A stretch of DNA of 64,000 nucleotides from an uncultured Clostridia bacterium (GTDB taxonomy: Bacteria > Bacillota > Clostridia > Oscillospirales > JAAYOS01): the NCBI GenBank assembly GCA_947593925.1, contig CANQDU010000002.1:124001-188000 (forward strand), written 5' to 3'. Below are positions 48,587 to 57,175 of the stretch, one piece after another. How positions within the stretch are numbered: position 1 is the first letter of the stretch; every line of letters starts with the position of its first letter. The notes under the pieces were generated by a model. That model was not told the DNA's origin. It ran no database searches and saw nothing but the letters and a program-made list of their open reading frames with translations. The position numbers and the translations under genes are program-made.

Positions 48587-50050
48587 GTGAACGAAGCCAT
48601 TGATACGATAACCGCGGAACGGCCGCGACGCGGGCCGGGTATAAAGCGACGCTGGATGCTCAACAGCCTCAGCATCGTCTTTATCGTGCTGCTTGCGGCG
48701 GTCATCGCGGTGAGTACCTTTGTCTCCGGCTACTACTATTCCAATATGAGGACATCTCTGGAGCAGAGCGCAAAGTCCACGGCGCAGGTCTTCAGCGACT
48801 ATTACACCTCGAACTACAGCACCTACTATGCGTCGGCAAAGTCGTATGTCGAGAACTTTTCGGAGAGGAACCGCCTCGAGCTCCAGTTCCTCAGCTCCAC
48901 GGGAAGGCTGAACTTCTCCTCGAGCGGACTGCTCGCGGGCTCCGACCCCGGTACGCAGGATATAGCGGCGGCGCTCTCGTCGGGCGAGACCTCCTCCTGG
49001 AGCGGACGCGACCCCGAAACCGGCGAGCGCATCATGGCGGTGAGCTGTCCTATTACGCTTGCGAACGGACAGCCGGTCGGGCTCGTTAGATACGTCTCCT
49101 CGCTTTCAAAGGTGGACGCGCGCGTTATAACCTTCGTCCTCGGCGCGATAGCGATAGGCGGAGTGATAGTCACGTTCGTCGTGGCGTCGAACCGCTTCTT
49201 CATCCGCTCGATAGTCAACCCGGTCCGCGAGATAAACGACTTTGCAAAGCAGATAACGAAGGGCAGCTACGGCGCGCAGATAGACGCGAAGTTTGACGAC
49301 GAGATAGGCGAGCTCTGCGACACGATAAACGAGATGTCTGCCGAGATATCCAAGACCGAGAAGATGAAAAACGACTTCATAGCCTCGGTCTCGCACGAGC
49401 TTCGCACGCCGCTCACCGTCATAGCCGGTTGGGCGGAGACGATAATGTACATGGACGACCCGGAGGAGATGAAGAGCGGCGTCGAGACGATACTCAAGGA
49501 GGCGCGGCGGCTCACGTCGCTTGTCGAGGAGCTTCTGGTGTTCACGTCGATAGACGGCGGACGGATGAAGCTTCACATGGAGCAGATGGACGCGGCGGCG
49601 GAGTTCGAGGAGGTAATGTTTGTATACCGCGACACGTTGAAGGCGCAGAACATCCAGCTCGAGTACAGCTGCGGCGAGGACATCCCCGAGATAACGGGAG
49701 ACGCAGAGCGTCTCAAGCAGGTGTTCTACAACATACTTGACAACGCCGCAAAGCACGGCGGCTCGGGCGGCAAGATAACCACCTCGGTCACCTGCAACGG
49801 GAGCGAGATACTTATCCGGGTACGCGACTACGGCGCGGGTATCCCGGCGGCCGACCTGCCCTACGTCAAGCAGAAGTTCTACAAGGGCGCGAGCTCCACG
49901 CGCGGCAGCGGCATAGGTCTCGCCGTGGCAAACGAGATAGTCGAGCTGCACGGCGGCAGCCTTGACATAGACTCGAACGAGGGCGAGGGCACAGCGGTGA
50001 CGATACGCCTGCCGCTCTCGATGGAAGCAGATATGAAGAAAAGGAAGTAA
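48587..50050 (+). CDS. Sensor histidine kinase
   Basis: 487 residues. Transmembrane helix about 28-50, extracytoplasmic sensor of about 120 residues, second helix about 178-200, HAMP linker (VNPVREINDFAKQITKG), HisKA with SVSHELRTPLTVIAGW, and HATPase with NILDNAAKHGG, RDYGAGIP and GSGIGLAVANEIVELHGG. GTG start with CGGAGGC in front. Works with the preceding regulator; signal unknown but probably at the envelope. Confidence 0.95.
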   Translation: MNEAIDTITAERPRRGPGIKRRWMLNSLSIVFIVLLAAVIAVSTFVSGYYYSNMRTSLEQSAKSTAQVFSDYYTSNYSTYYASAKSYVENFSERNRLELQFLSSTGRLNFSSSGLLAGSDPGTQDIAAALSSGETSSWSGRDPETGERIMAVSCPITLANGQPVGLVRYVSSLSKVDARVITFVLGAIAIGGVIVTFVVASNRFFIRSIVNPVREINDFAKQITKGSYGAQIDAKFDDEIGELCDTINEMSAEISKTEKMKNDFIASVSHELRTPLTVIAGWAETIMYMDDPEEMKSGVETILKEARRLTSLVEELLVFTSIDGGRMKLHMEQMDAAAEFEEVMFVYRDTLKAQNIQLEYSCGEDIPEITGDAERLKQVFYNILDNAAKHGGSGGKITTSVTCNGSEILIRVRDYGAGIPAADLPYVKQKFYKGASSTRGSGIGLAVANEIVELHGGSLDIDSNEGEGTAVTIRLPLSMEADMKKRK

Positions 50051-50055
50051 AAGCA

Positions 50056-51015
50056 GTGAAAAAGCAGGAGAACGGAAAATTCAAGACGTCGATAGGCGGT
50101 CAGGCGCTTATCGAGGGCGTGATGATGCGCGGTCCGCACAAGATAGCCATGTCCGTCCGCACGCCGGACGGGATAGTGACCGAGACGGAGGACTACGTCG
50201 CGCCGAAGGAGAAGCACAAAATATGGGGAGTGCCGTTCATACGTGGCGTCATCGGCTTCGGCTCGTCGATGAAGATAGGCGTGAAGTCGCTTCTCCGCTC
50301 CGCCGACCTCGCGGTGGAGGGCGCGGACGACGGGGAGGAGCCCTCGAAGTTTGACAAGTGGCTCGACCGCCACTTCTCCAAAAAGACGATTGACACGATG
50401 ATAACCACCGTCGCGCTGGTGTTCGGCATAGCTATTCCGATAGTGCTGTTCTTCCTCCTGCCGAGCTTCATTGCGGGGCTCTTCGGGAAGTGGCTCGGAA
50501 CGGGCATTCTCCGCAGCCTCGTCGAGGGCGCGATAAGGATAGCGATATTCATACTCTACCTGTTCCTCATTAGCCTCATGAAGGACATGAAGCGGACGTT
50601 TGCCTACCACGGCGCGGAGCACAAGTCTATATACTGCTACGAGGCGGGGCTCGACCTCACGGTCGAGAACGTGAGGGTCCAGCGCCGGCAGCACCCGCGA
50701 TGCGGCACGAGCTTTCTCTTTGTCGTCATAATCATCAGCATACTCGTCACGAGCCTCCTCGGCTTTGCGAACATATCGAACCCGCTGGCGCGCGCCGGAC
50801 TGCGCCTCGCGCTTCTGCCGGTGATAGTCGCCATAAGTTACGAGTTCAATATGTGGGCGGGGCGGCACGACAACATAGTTTCGCGCGTGCTCCGCGCGCC
50901 GGGGATGTGGCTGCAGAACCTCACCACGAACGAGCCGGATGACTCGATGATAGAGGTCGCCATAGCATCCCTGAAGGCGGTCATACCCGAGGTGGAAGGC
51001 GAGGATCGCTGGTGA
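50056..51015 (+). CDS. DUF1385 membrane protein (YqhQ)
   Basis: 319 residues. GGQALIEGVMMRGPHKIAMSVR at the start and AYHGAEHKSIYCYEAG, QRRQHPRCGTSFLF in the middle are the DUF1385 hallmarks. Four to five membrane helices (for example ITTVALVFGIAIPIVLFFLLP, FVVIIISILVTSLLGF). Function not established; in Firmicutes it commonly sits beside prmC, as here. GTG start after AGGAAG. Confidence 0.92.
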   Translation: MKKQENGKFKTSIGGQALIEGVMMRGPHKIAMSVRTPDGIVTETEDYVAPKEKHKIWGVPFIRGVIGFGSSMKIGVKSLLRSADLAVEGADDGEEPSKFDKWLDRHFSKKTIDTMITTVALVFGIAIPIVLFFLLPSFIAGLFGKWLGTGILRSLVEGAIRIAIFILYLFLISLMKDMKRTFAYHGAEHKSIYCYEAGLDLTVENVRVQRRQHPRCGTSFLFVVIIISILVTSLLGFANISNPLARAGLRLALLPVIVAISYEFNMWAGRHDNIVSRVLRAPGMWLQNLTTNEPDDSMIEVAIASLKAVIPEVEGEDRW

Positions 51016-51863
51016 GCGCGTCGTATCAGGAGATAGTCGTCGATACGCGGAAGGCTTTGGAGCAGGCGGGCATCAGCTCCGCCGGACTGGAGGCGCGGCT
51101 GCTCGTCGCTTCGGCGGCGGGGAAGTCGCCGGACGAGCTCCTTCGCGACCTGCGTATGTACCCGTCCGCCGAACGGCTGGACGCCGTGGCGGAATACCTC
51201 CGCCGCCGGCTTTCGGGCGAACCGCTCGCGTACATAATCGGGGAGTGGGGCTTCATGGGCCGCATTTTCGAGGTGACGCATGACACGCTCATTCCACGCT
51301 CGGATACCGAGCTTCTCTGCGAGACGGCGCTTGACGCGCTTCCCGAGAACGGCAAGCTCCTCGACCTCTGCTGCGGCGGCGGGTGCGTCGGCCTCTCCGC
51401 GCTTGCGGAGCGGAAGGATGTGAACGCCGTAATGGTGGAGCTCTCGCCGCCGGCGCTCGCCGTGGCGAAGCGGAACGCGCGGCGCCTCGGCGTCACCGGC
51501 AGAGCGTTCTTCATCTGCGGCGACGCGACGGAGCCTCCGGCGGAGGCGCTCGGGCAGTTTGACGTGATAGTTTCCAATCCGCCCTACATACCGGCGGGCG
51601 ACATAGCGGCGCTCGATGCTTCCGTGAGAGACTTCGAGCCGCGCATGGCGCTCGACGGCGGCGCGGACGGACTTGACTTCTACCGCGCGTTTGCCCGCAA
51701 CCTCAAGCGTGCGCTGAAGCCCGGAGGGCTCCTCGCCGTCGAGGTCGGAGCGGGTGAGGCGAGAGAAGCCGCGGAAATATTCCGCCGTAACGGATGGCAG
51801 GCGCCGGAGATACTCCGCGACCTCTCCGGCATCGAAAGGGTCGTAAAATGTACGCTTGCTTAA
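51012..51863 (+). CDS. prmC: Peptide chain release factor N5-glutamine methyltransferase
   Basis: 283-residue SAM-dependent enzyme that methylates the GGQ glutamine of release factors. PLAYIIGEWGFMGRIFEV and LIPRSDTELLCETAL are PrmC-specific; LLDLCCGGGCVGLSAL binds SAM and VSNPPYIPAGD is the NPPY active site. GTG start overlaps the yqhQ stop by four bases. The usual neighbour prfA is not here. Confidence 0.94.
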   Translation: MSASYQEIVVDTRKALEQAGISSAGLEARLLVASAAGKSPDELLRDLRMYPSAERLDAVAEYLRRRLSGEPLAYIIGEWGFMGRIFEVTHDTLIPRSDTELLCETALDALPENGKLLDLCCGGGCVGLSALAERKDVNAVMVELSPPALAVAKRNARRLGVTGRAFFICGDATEPPAEALGQFDVIVSNPPYIPAGDIAALDASVRDFEPRMALDGGADGLDFYRAFARNLKRALKPGGLLAVEVGAGEAREAAEIFRRNGWQAPEILRDLSGIERVVKCTLA

Positions 51864-51872
51864 AGTACATTT
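51846..51872. promoter_or_regulatory. Inverted repeat over the recA promoter
   Basis: AAATGTAC, 11 bases, GTACATTT: a perfect 8-base dyad covering the -35 box of the recA promoter. Possible operator; it does not match the Bacillus-type LexA box (GAAC-N4-GTTC). Confidence 0.4.
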
Positions 51873-51884
51873 AGGATGTATACT
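51856..51884 (+). promoter_or_regulatory. Promoter of recA
   Basis: TTGCTT (51856-51861), 17 bases, TATACT (51879-51884); starts inside the last codons of prmC. Confidence 0.6.
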
Positions 51885-51913
51885 AAATAGGACACATATA
51901 CGGAGGTAAGGAT

Positions 51914-53023
51914 ATGGACAGCGAAAAGAAAAAGGCATTGGAGACCGCGATAGCGGGCATCGAGAAGCAGTTCGGCAAGAACGCCGTCATGCGTCTCGGC
52001 GAGAAGAGCGACATGTACGTCAGCTCGATACCGACCGGCTCGCTCTCGCTCGACCTCGCGCTCGGCTGCGGCGGCATACCGCGCGGAAGGATAGTCGAGA
52101 TATACGGACCGGAGTCCTCCGGCAAGACGACGGTGGCGCTCCACATCATTGCCGAGGCGCAGAAGCTCGGCGGCGTTGCCGCGTTCATCGACGCGGAGCA
52201 CGCGCTCGACCCGACCTATGCGGCGGCGCTCGGCGTCCAGGTGGACGACCTTCTCATCTCCCAGCCGGACACCGGCGAGCAGGGTCTCGAGATAACCGAA
52301 GCCCTCGCGAGAAGCGGCGCGGTGGACGTCATAGTGGTAGACTCGGTCGCGGCGCTCGTGCCGAGGATGGAGATAGAGGGAGCCATGGGAGACAGCTTCG
52401 TCGGCCTGCACGCGCGGCTGATGAGCCAGGCGCTCCGCAAGCTCGCGGGCGTCGTCTCGAAGGGCAACTGCGCCGTCATATTCATCAACCAGCTCCGCGA
52501 GAAGGTCGGAGTCATGTACGGCAACCCGGAGGTCACGACCGGCGGCCGCGCGCTGAAGTTCTACTCCTCGGTGCGCATAGACATCCGCCGCGCCGACTGG
52601 ATTAAGTCGGGCACTGAGAACATCGGCGTCTACACTCGCGCGCGCGTAGTCAAGAACAAGATGGCGCCGCCCTTCCGTGAGGCGTACTTCGACATTATGT
52701 TCGGCACCGGCATCAGCCACGAGAGCGAGATAGTTGAGCTCGGCGAGCGCGCGGGTCTGATAAACAAGAGCGGTTCGTGGTACAGCATCGGCGAGGAGCG
52801 CGTCGGTCAGGGGCGCGACAGCGTCAAGCAGTACCTCACCGACCACCCCGAGGTGGCGGAGGAGCTCGACCGCAAGATACACGAGCTCTACCGCGACGAT
52901 CCCGCAATCTTCAACGCGAAGAAGGGCGCAAAGACGGCCAAGGCCGCAAAGCCCGCGAAGTCGTCCGCGAAGGCCGTGGACATTGACGCGGGAGACGAGG
53001 ACGCCGAGGGCGGCGAGGAGTAA
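51914..53023 (+). CDS. recA: Recombinase A
   Basis: 369 residues; forms the filament on single-stranded DNA for strand exchange and LexA cleavage. [20 protein letters not shown] (Walker A), [18 protein letters not shown], the L1/L2 loops around [20 protein letters not shown] and [19 protein letters not shown], and [12 protein letters not shown]. The C-terminal tail is Lys/Ala-rich and then acidic, as usual. CGGAGGTAAGG precedes the ATG. recX follows three bases after the stop. Confidence 0.98.
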   Translation: MDSEKKKALETAIAGIEKQFGKNAVMRLGEKSDMYVSSIPTGSLSLDLALGCGGIPRGRIVEIYGPESSGKTTVALHIIAEAQKLGGVAAFIDAEHALDPTYAAALGVQVDDLLISQPDTGEQGLEITEALARSGAVDVIVVDSVAALVPRMEIEGAMGDSFVGLHARLMSQALRKLAGVVSKGNCAVIFINQLREKVGVMYGNPEVTTGGRALKFYSSVRIDIRRADWIKSGTENIGVYTRARVVKNKMAPPFREAYFDIMFGTGISHESEIVELGERAGLINKSGSWYSIGEERVGQGRDSVKQYLTDHPEVAEELDRKIHELYRDDPAIFNAKKGAKTAKAAKPAKSSAKAVDIDAGDEDAEGGEE

Positions 53024-53026
53024 GCG

Positions 53027-53623
53027 ATGGCGAGGATACTCGCGCTCTCCCCGTCGGAGGACGGATACGTTATAGAGCTCGAGCCCTACGGCGAGATCTC
53101 CTTCAAGGGCGACCTCGCGCCGCTCCGCCCGCTTGTCGGCGCGGAGCTCGACCGCGAGGACGAGGAGGAGCTGTGGGGCGTGCTCACAAAGCCCGCCCTG
53201 TCGGACGGCGCGGCGGCGCTCGCGATGCGTCCCATGACGCGCGCGATGCTTCTCGAAAAGCTCACAGACAAGGGTCACGACGGGCAGCTCGCGGAGCGCG
53301 CGGCGGACAGGCTCGAGAGCTACGGCGCGCTTGACGACGCGGAGTACGCGAGGATGTTCGTGCAGGAACGCCGCGCGCGCGGCTGGGGCTCGATGCGGAT
53401 ACGGAGCGAGCTTCGGAGACGCGGCGTGGACGACGATATAACCGAGGAAGTGCTTGACGAGCTCGGCACGGGCGAGGAAGCTATCGAGAGCTTCATCCTC
53501 TCAAAAGCGGGGGACGGACTTCTCGACAGGAAGGAAGCAAAGAAGGTGTCAGACGCGCTCATGCGCCGGGGCTTCCGCTGGCAGGATATAGCGCCCATTC
53601 TGAGGGAGTACACGGAGGAATAG
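53027..53623 (+). CDS. recX: Regulatory protein RecX
   Basis: 198 residues; modulates RecA filaments. The helical repeats are seen as ALAMRPMTRAMLLEKLTDKG, LESYGALDDAEYARMFVQERRARGWG and IRSELRRRGVDDDITEEVL. Placement directly behind recA confirms it. GAGGAG precedes the ATG. Confidence 0.92.
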   Translation: MARILALSPSEDGYVIELEPYGEISFKGDLAPLRPLVGAELDREDEEELWGVLTKPALSDGAAALAMRPMTRAMLLEKLTDKGHDGQLAERAADRLESYGALDDAEYARMFVQERRARGWGSMRIRSELRRRGVDDDITEEVLDELGTGEEAIESFILSKAGDGLLDRKEAKKVSDALMRRGFRWQDIAPILREYTEE

Positions 53624-53628
53624 GATTT

Positions 53629-54969
53629 ATGGCAAAAGTGGGTCTTGTGTCGCTCGGGTGCGACAAAAACCTTATCAACGGAGAACAGATGCTCTGGCGG
53701 CTGATGAGCGCCGGTCACGAGATAGTCGAAATGCCGGAGATGGCAGAGGTCGTGCTGATAAACACCTGCGCCTTTATAGAGCCCGCTCGCGAGGAGTCGG
53801 TGGAGAACATCCACGAGATAATCGCCGCCATGGTAAAGAACCGCATAGACGGCATCGGCGGCAACGTGGAGCATATAATCGTGACGGGCTGCATGGCCGA
53901 GCGCTATCGCGACGAGATACTTGACGAGATACCCGAGGTAGACGCCGTCGTCGGCTGCGGCAGCTACGACGAGATAGAGGACGTCGTTGAACGGGTGCTT
54001 GCGGGCGAGCGCGTGAGCGAGTTCGGAGACATCAACGCGCCCATGACCGAGACGCCGCGCTTCATCACGGGTGAGAGCTTCACCGCGTACCTCAAGATAG
54101 CGGAGGGATGCTCGAACAACTGCGCCTACTGCGTCATACCGAAGCTCCGCGGCAAGTACCGCAGCCGCGACCCGGAGCGCGTGTTTGAGGAGGCGGAAGC
54201 GCTCGCGCAGATGGGCGCAAAGGAGATAATCCTTGTCGCACAGGACCTCACGATGTACGGCCGCGACCTCTGCGGACATTCTCTCCTTCCCGAGCTGATA
54301 GACAGGATCTGCGAAATCGAGGAGGTAAAGTGGCTGCGGCTCCTCTACCTCTACCCGGAGGGAGTCACGGACGAGCTCATTGAGTGCATAAAGCGCAACC
54401 CGAAGGTCCTGCGCTGTCTCGACATACCGATACAGCACATCAACAGCGGAATTTTGAAGAAGATGCGCCGCCGCACCGACGGCGACGAGATCCGCGCCCT
54501 CTTCCGCAAGCTCCGCGAGGAGCTGGAGGGCGTCGTGCTCCGCACGAGCATCATTATCGGCCTTCCCGGCGAGGGGGAGGATGAATTTGCGGAGCTCTGC
54601 GACTTCCTGCGGGAGTACCGTCCCGAGCGCGCCGGGTTCTTCGCGTTCTCCCCGGAGGACGGAACGCCGGCGGCGGAGATGGACTACCCCGACGAGGACA
54701 TAGTCTCCCGCCGCATGGAGGCGGCGGAGATGATCCGCGACGAGATAGTCGAGGAGTATAACGAGAGCCTTGTCGGCAAGGTCGTGGACGTGCTCTGCGA
54801 GGGCGCCGACCCGATAATCAAGCTCGCCTACGGCCGCACCTATGCGGACGCGCCCGAGATAGACGGGAAGGTGTTCTTCCCGCCGCGCGGCAGCGCAAAG
54901 CCGGGAGACATCAGGCAGGTGCTTATCAACGAAGTCATTGACGGAGACCTCTTCGGCAAGATGCTCTGA
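53629..54969 (+). CDS. rimO: Ribosomal protein S12 methylthiotransferase RimO
   Basis: 446-residue radical-SAM enzyme that methylthiolates Asp of ribosomal protein S12. N-terminal UPF0004 domain: VSLGCDKNLINGEQML, LINTCAFIEPAREES and VTGCMAERY give the second cluster. Radical SAM core: EGCSNNCAYCVIP. TRAM domain at the end. The DKN after the first cysteine and FI(E)PAREE are typical of RimO rather than MiaB. Confidence 0.95.
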   Translation: MAKVGLVSLGCDKNLINGEQMLWRLMSAGHEIVEMPEMAEVVLINTCAFIEPAREESVENIHEIIAAMVKNRIDGIGGNVEHIIVTGCMAERYRDEILDEIPEVDAVVGCGSYDEIEDVVERVLAGERVSEFGDINAPMTETPRFITGESFTAYLKIAEGCSNNCAYCVIPKLRGKYRSRDPERVFEEAEALAQMGAKEIILVAQDLTMYGRDLCGHSLLPELIDRICEIEEVKWLRLLYLYPEGVTDELIECIKRNPKVLRCLDIPIQHINSGILKKMRRRTDGDEIRALFRKLREELEGVVLRTSIIIGLPGEGEDEFAELCDFLREYRPERAGFFAFSPEDGTPAAEMDYPDEDIVSRRMEAAEMIRDEIVEEYNESLVGKVVDVLCEGADPIIKLAYGRTYADAPEIDGKVFFPPRGSAKPGDIRQVLINEVIDGDLFGKML

Positions 54970-55076
54970 GCCGTAAGTACAGAAGACGCTCCGGCATGCG
55001 GCGTCCGTCGCGGACTGACGCCGATCATTCCGCGCGGAGTCAGCCTCCGCCGGAACTCATAAGGAGGGAAGCCCCC

Positions 55077-55634
55077 TTGAAAACAGCAAACATCATCACG
55101 CTTATACGTATCGCGCTCGTGCCGGTGTTCATAGCGGCGTGGTACTTCCTGCCGTGGTACGCGGCGTTTACCGTGTTCGTCGTCGCAAGCGTCACAGACA
55201 AGCTCGACGGATACATCGCGCGGCACTACGACCAGGTGACAAACTTCGGAAAGTTCGTGGACCCGCTCGCGGATAAGCTGCTCATAACCTCCGCGCTGCT
55301 GCTCTTTGTGAAGAGCGGAACGGTCGGCACGGTGTACGCCATCCTCATAATCGCGAGAGAGTTTATAGTGACGAGCCTGCGCGTCGTCGCGATGAGCGAC
55401 GGGCGCGTGCTTGCCGCCTCCGTCTCCGGCAAGATAAAGATGGTGGTGCAGTGCGTCGTGCTCGCGGCTCTGCTCATCGAGCCTGTATTCGGCGCGGCGG
55501 GAAGTGTCGGCTCCGCCGCGGTGTTCGGCGCGGTCACCGTGAACGACCTGCTCGTCATACTCATGACGGCGGTGACGCTCTGGTCGGGCATAGAGTATCT
55601 CGTTAGGAACCGCGACGTGATAAACAGTTTTTGA
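55077..55634 (+). CDS. pgsA: CDP-diacylglycerol--glycerol-3-phosphate 3-phosphatidyltransferase
   Basis: 185-residue membrane enzyme making phosphatidylglycerol phosphate. TANIITLIRIALVPVF at the start and the CDP-alcohol motif DGYIARHYDQVTNFGKFVDP followed by LADK (D-G-x2-A-R-x8-G-x3-D-x3-D). Several membrane helices. TTG start at 55077 with AAGGAGGG eight bases before. rimO-pgsA order is common in Firmicutes, though the usual cinA between pgsA and recA is missing here. Confidence 0.93.
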   Translation: MKTANIITLIRIALVPVFIAAWYFLPWYAAFTVFVVASVTDKLDGYIARHYDQVTNFGKFVDPLADKLLITSALLLFVKSGTVGTVYAILIIAREFIVTSLRVVAMSDGRVLAASVSGKIKMVVQCVVLAALLIEPVFGAAGSVGSAAVFGAVTVNDLLVILMTAVTLWSGIEYLVRNRDVINSF

Positions 55635-55699
55635 GACGGCGACTCACGCCGCGGGTGTCTGCGGCGGCCGTCGAATAACGATACGGAGGTAATACTGCT

Positions 55700-57091
55700 A
55701 TGAGAGTTTATAATACGCTCAGCCGCGAGAAGGAGGAGTTCCGTCCGCTCGAGGGCAACACGGTCCGGATGTACTCCTGCGGCCCGACTGTGTACGGCTA
55801 CGCGCACATCGGCAACCTGCGCACCTACATCTTTATGGACGAGCTCCGCCGCGTGCTGAAGTACAACGGCTTCGGGCTCCGCCACGCCATGAACATCACC
55901 GACGTCGGACATCTCGTGAGCGACGGGGACGACGGCGAGGACAAGATGGCAAAGACCGCCCGCGAGCAGAAGAAGACCCCGTGGGAGATAGCGGAGTTCT
56001 ACACCGCGCAGTTTATGACTGACATCGACCGGCTGAATATCGGCAGGCCGGAGATAATATGCAAGGCGACCGACCACATCAAAGAGATGATAGACTACGT
56101 CGTGGCGCTCATGGAGCGCGGCTACGCCTACGAGACGTCCGACGGCATCTACTTCGACATCGGCAAGCTCCCGGACTACGGCAAGCTCTCCCGCGCGAAC
56201 CTCGAGGAGCAGCAGGCCGGCGCGCGCGTCGAGGTGAACACCGAGAAGCGTCACCCCGCCGACTTCGCGCTCTGGAAGAAGGCTCCGAAGGAGCACATCA
56301 TGCAGTGGGAGTCGCCGTGGGGGATGGGGTATCCCGGCTGGCACATCGAGTGCTCGGCGATGGGTCTCAAGTACCTCGGCGAGGAGTTTGACATCCACAC
56401 CGGCGGCGTGGACGCCATTCCGATACACCACGAGAACGAGATAGCGCAGGCGGAGGGTCTATTCGGCCACCCGGCGGCGCGCATCTGGATGCACGGCGAG
56501 TTCATGCTCGTTGACGGCGGAAAGATGAGCAAGTCGCTCGGCAACACCTACACGATAGATCAGCTCACGGAGCGCGGCTATGACCCGCTCGACTTCCGCT
56601 ACTTCTGCCTCGGCGCGCACTATCGCAACAAGCTGAACTTCACCTTCGAGGGTATGGACTCAGCAAAGTCCGGCCTGAAGAACCTCCGCGCCGCCGTCCA
56701 TGCGCACAAGGGCGCGCCCGGAGTGCTGCCGGAGGAGGAGAAGGCGTCGATCGTCGCCGCGTTTGACGAGGCTATAAACGACGACCTCAATATCCCGAAG
56801 GCGCTCGGCGTCGTCTGGGGCGCGGCAAGGCGTGCGGAGAAGTCGAACGACGTCTACGAGCTGATGAAGAAGTTTGACGAAGTGCTTGCCGTAGACATCA
56901 CGCGCGAGCCGGAGAAGCCGGCGGAGGATGAGTACGTCCCGGACACCGAGACTCAGGCGCTCATCGACGCGCGTACCGCCGCCAAGAAGGCGAAGAACTG
57001 GGCCGAGGCCGACCGCATCCGCGACGAGCTTGCGGCCAAGGGCATAAAGCTCATCGACACGCCGCAAGGCGTGAAGGCGGTAAAAGCGTAA
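55700..57091 (+). CDS. cysS: Cysteinyl-tRNA synthetase
   Basis: 463-residue class I synthetase. YSCGPTVYGYAHIGNLRTYI holds the zinc cysteine and HIGH-type motif, GWHIECSAMGLKYLG a further zinc segment, and DGGKMSKSLGN the KMSKS loop. C-terminal anticodon domain ends with AKNWAEADRIRDELAAKGI. ACGGAGGTA precedes the ATG. No T-box is seen in the 65-base gap before it. Confidence 0.97.
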   Translation: MRVYNTLSREKEEFRPLEGNTVRMYSCGPTVYGYAHIGNLRTYIFMDELRRVLKYNGFGLRHAMNITDVGHLVSDGDDGEDKMAKTAREQKKTPWEIAEFYTAQFMTDIDRLNIGRPEIICKATDHIKEMIDYVVALMERGYAYETSDGIYFDIGKLPDYGKLSRANLEEQQAGARVEVNTEKRHPADFALWKKAPKEHIMQWESPWGMGYPGWHIECSAMGLKYLGEEFDIHTGGVDAIPIHHENEIAQAEGLFGHPAARIWMHGEFMLVDGGKMSKSLGNTYTIDQLTERGYDPLDFRYFCLGAHYRNKLNFTFEGMDSAKSGLKNLRAAVHAHKGAPGVLPEEEKASIVAAFDEAINDDLNIPKALGVVWGAARRAEKSNDVYELMKKFDEVLAVDITREPEKPAEDEYVPDTETQALIDARTAAKKAKNWAEADRIRDELAAKGIKLIDTPQGVKAVKA

Positions 57092-57175
57092 AGACATCGG
57101 CTTTACAACTTGCGTTATGCTGTGAAGCATAAAACTTTACGGCATGCCGACAAAATATTCGGAGGGAAGCGCAAC

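Noticed and set aside
51846-51872. Standard LexA box before recA
   Set aside because: No GAAC-N4-GTTC match; only the different GTAC dyad is present.
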